Shown piece by piece: positions 42,307 to 43,006 of a stretch of 43,006 nucleotides of DNA. The position numbers and the translations under genes are program-made. Source of the stretch: Goleter apudmare HA4340-LM2 (GTDB taxonomy: Bacteria; Cyanobacteriota; Cyanobacteriia; Cyanobacteriales; Nostocaceae); contig JAHHHF010000079.1 in the NCBI GenBank assembly GCA_019359495.1, positions 1 to 43,006 on the forward strand, in the 5' to 3' direction. The number at the start of each line of letters is the position of its first letter. The stretch's first letter is position 1. The notes under the pieces are model-generated. The model was given only the letters and a program-made list of their open reading frames with translations. It did not search any database and was not told where the DNA came from.

Positions 42307-42804
42307 ATGCAAATCTTCTTTTTATTCTCTTCAGTATTTTTATTGTCTCTGACTACTGGTGATATTCATAAAAAATTAGTAAATAACTATTCTGCAAATA
42401 TGGTTACTCAAATAAATACAGAATCTCCAGATATCAAAGTTATCAAAATCACTCTATTAGCAAGAGAAGAAAACACGCCACCCATTGGAGAAGTATCTCA
42501 ACCTAATCGGGATATTGGTTTTGCTTCTGTATTTATTCGTCTGGTGAATCTGAAAGAGTCTGACTCAAAAATCACGATTCAGAATATTAAAATTGTGAGT
42601 ATAGATGATGGGAAATCACAAAACTTCAGTTTTTCTCCCCAAGAACTTGTTTTACGTCCCCTAGAAAATGCTGAACATGTCTTTCATTTAAAAAATAAGA
42701 CAGGTTATTTAGGCAAAGATGCAGTAAAAGCTATTGTGACTTACAAAGTTGGTAATTTAGATGGTGAAATCAGATCTGATTTTATTCAATTGACTCGTCC
42801 TTAA
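42307..42804 (+). CDS. Small exported hypothetical protein
   Basis: 165 residues. MQIFFLFSSVFLLSLTTG is a hydrophobic start consistent with a signal peptide or anchor. The mature part looks beta-rich (KVIKITLLAREE, FASVFIRLVNLK, ITIQNIKIVSI, AIVTYKVG), like a small immunoglobulin-type sandwich. No Cys and no catalytic motif seen. It is 110 bases downstream of the calpain-like gene behind a hairpin, in the same direction. An inhibitor or partner role is speculation. Family not recognised. Confidence 0.65.
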   Translation: MQIFFLFSSVFLLSLTTGDIHKKLVNNYSANMVTQINTESPDIKVIKITLLAREENTPPIGEVSQPNRDIGFASVFIRLVNLKESDSKITIQNIKIVSIDDGKSQNFSFSPQELVLRPLENAEHVFHLKNKTGYLGKDAVKAIVTYKVGNLDGEIRSDFIQLTRP

Positions 42805-43006
42805 AATTTAGGAAATTTTCTGTTGACCTGGTTCTAGATTTAAAAACTCTCTCTGATGTCCATGAGTGGCTGATCTCTAGGGGTGCATCCCAGTTTTTAT
42901 TCTCTCAAGAACAATAAATAAGAGAAAAGGATTGTGACATAAATCTGAAGTAAGGAAGTAATGAGACACCAGGAATGGATAATAAAGTGATCAAGACTAG
43001 GTGCAT

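Noticed and set aside
42959-43006. Possible start of a further plus-strand gene at the window edge (ATG near 42974)
   Set aside because: Only about ten codons are visible, too few to support a gene.

Overview
The window looks like chromosomal DNA of a filamentous, probably heterocyst-forming cyanobacterium of the Nostoc/Anabaena group. The evidence is chlorophyll synthase (chlG), a CrtR-type carotene hydroxylase, an orange-carotenoid-protein C-terminal-domain homologue, a BCD/PucC-family MFS protein, the cyanobacterial DUF2862/DUF3119/DUF3086 families, many HIP1 palindromes (GCGATCGC), and heptameric short tandem repeats such as ATTACGA, AGTTAGG and TTGTCAG in intergenic gaps. I saw no rRNA or tRNA gene, CRISPR array, transposase or phage module.

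Region 1 (1-13640, all minus strand) is a surface-polysaccharide locus with two apparent transcription units. The unit read from 13639 holds three glycosyltransferase genes, one of them a roughly 1000-residue multi-domain protein. The unit read from 7441 holds an ABC-2 exporter (permease, then a Wzt-like ATPase with a C-terminal carbohydrate-binding-type domain), a TylF-like methyltransferase, an AsnB-type amidotransferase, a polysaccharide pyruvyl transferase-like protein, a second methyltransferase, and a nucleotide-sugar transferase cut by the window edge. Together they suggest synthesis, decoration and ATP-driven export of a modified glycan.

Region 2 (14-18 kb) carries DUF2862, a Get3/ArsA-like ATPase with an eroded P-loop and an HSP20-like tail, chlG and a small Cys-rich membrane protein on the plus strand, flanked by minus-strand Uma2 nucleases. 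Region 3 (18.8-29 kb) is a mosaic: a zinc-dependent dehydrogenase, an inositol-monophosphatase-family enzyme, a PucC-like transporter, a third Uma2 protein, a ribbon-helix-helix/PIN toxin-antitoxin pair with a perfect operator-like palindrome and a leftover antitoxin tail downstream, an aldo/keto reductase, a stand-alone OCP C-terminal-domain homologue and pyruvate kinase.

Region 4 (29-43 kb) holds crtR, a zinc-ribbon membrane protein, a Ser/Thr kinase divergent from a membrane-anchored PstS-like protein, sppA-aroH, an envelope-lipid block (MlaE permease, DUF3119, DUF3086, plsY), and a calpain-like C2 cysteine protease behind a long leader with a strong stem-loop, followed by a small exported protein.

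No complete, obviously new defence or mobile system is visible. The points most worth following up are the Get3-like/chlG neighbourhood, the solo carotenoid-binding-domain homologue, the toxin-antitoxin locus with its relic, the Uma2 proteins with heptad repeats, and the structured leader of the calpain-like gene.
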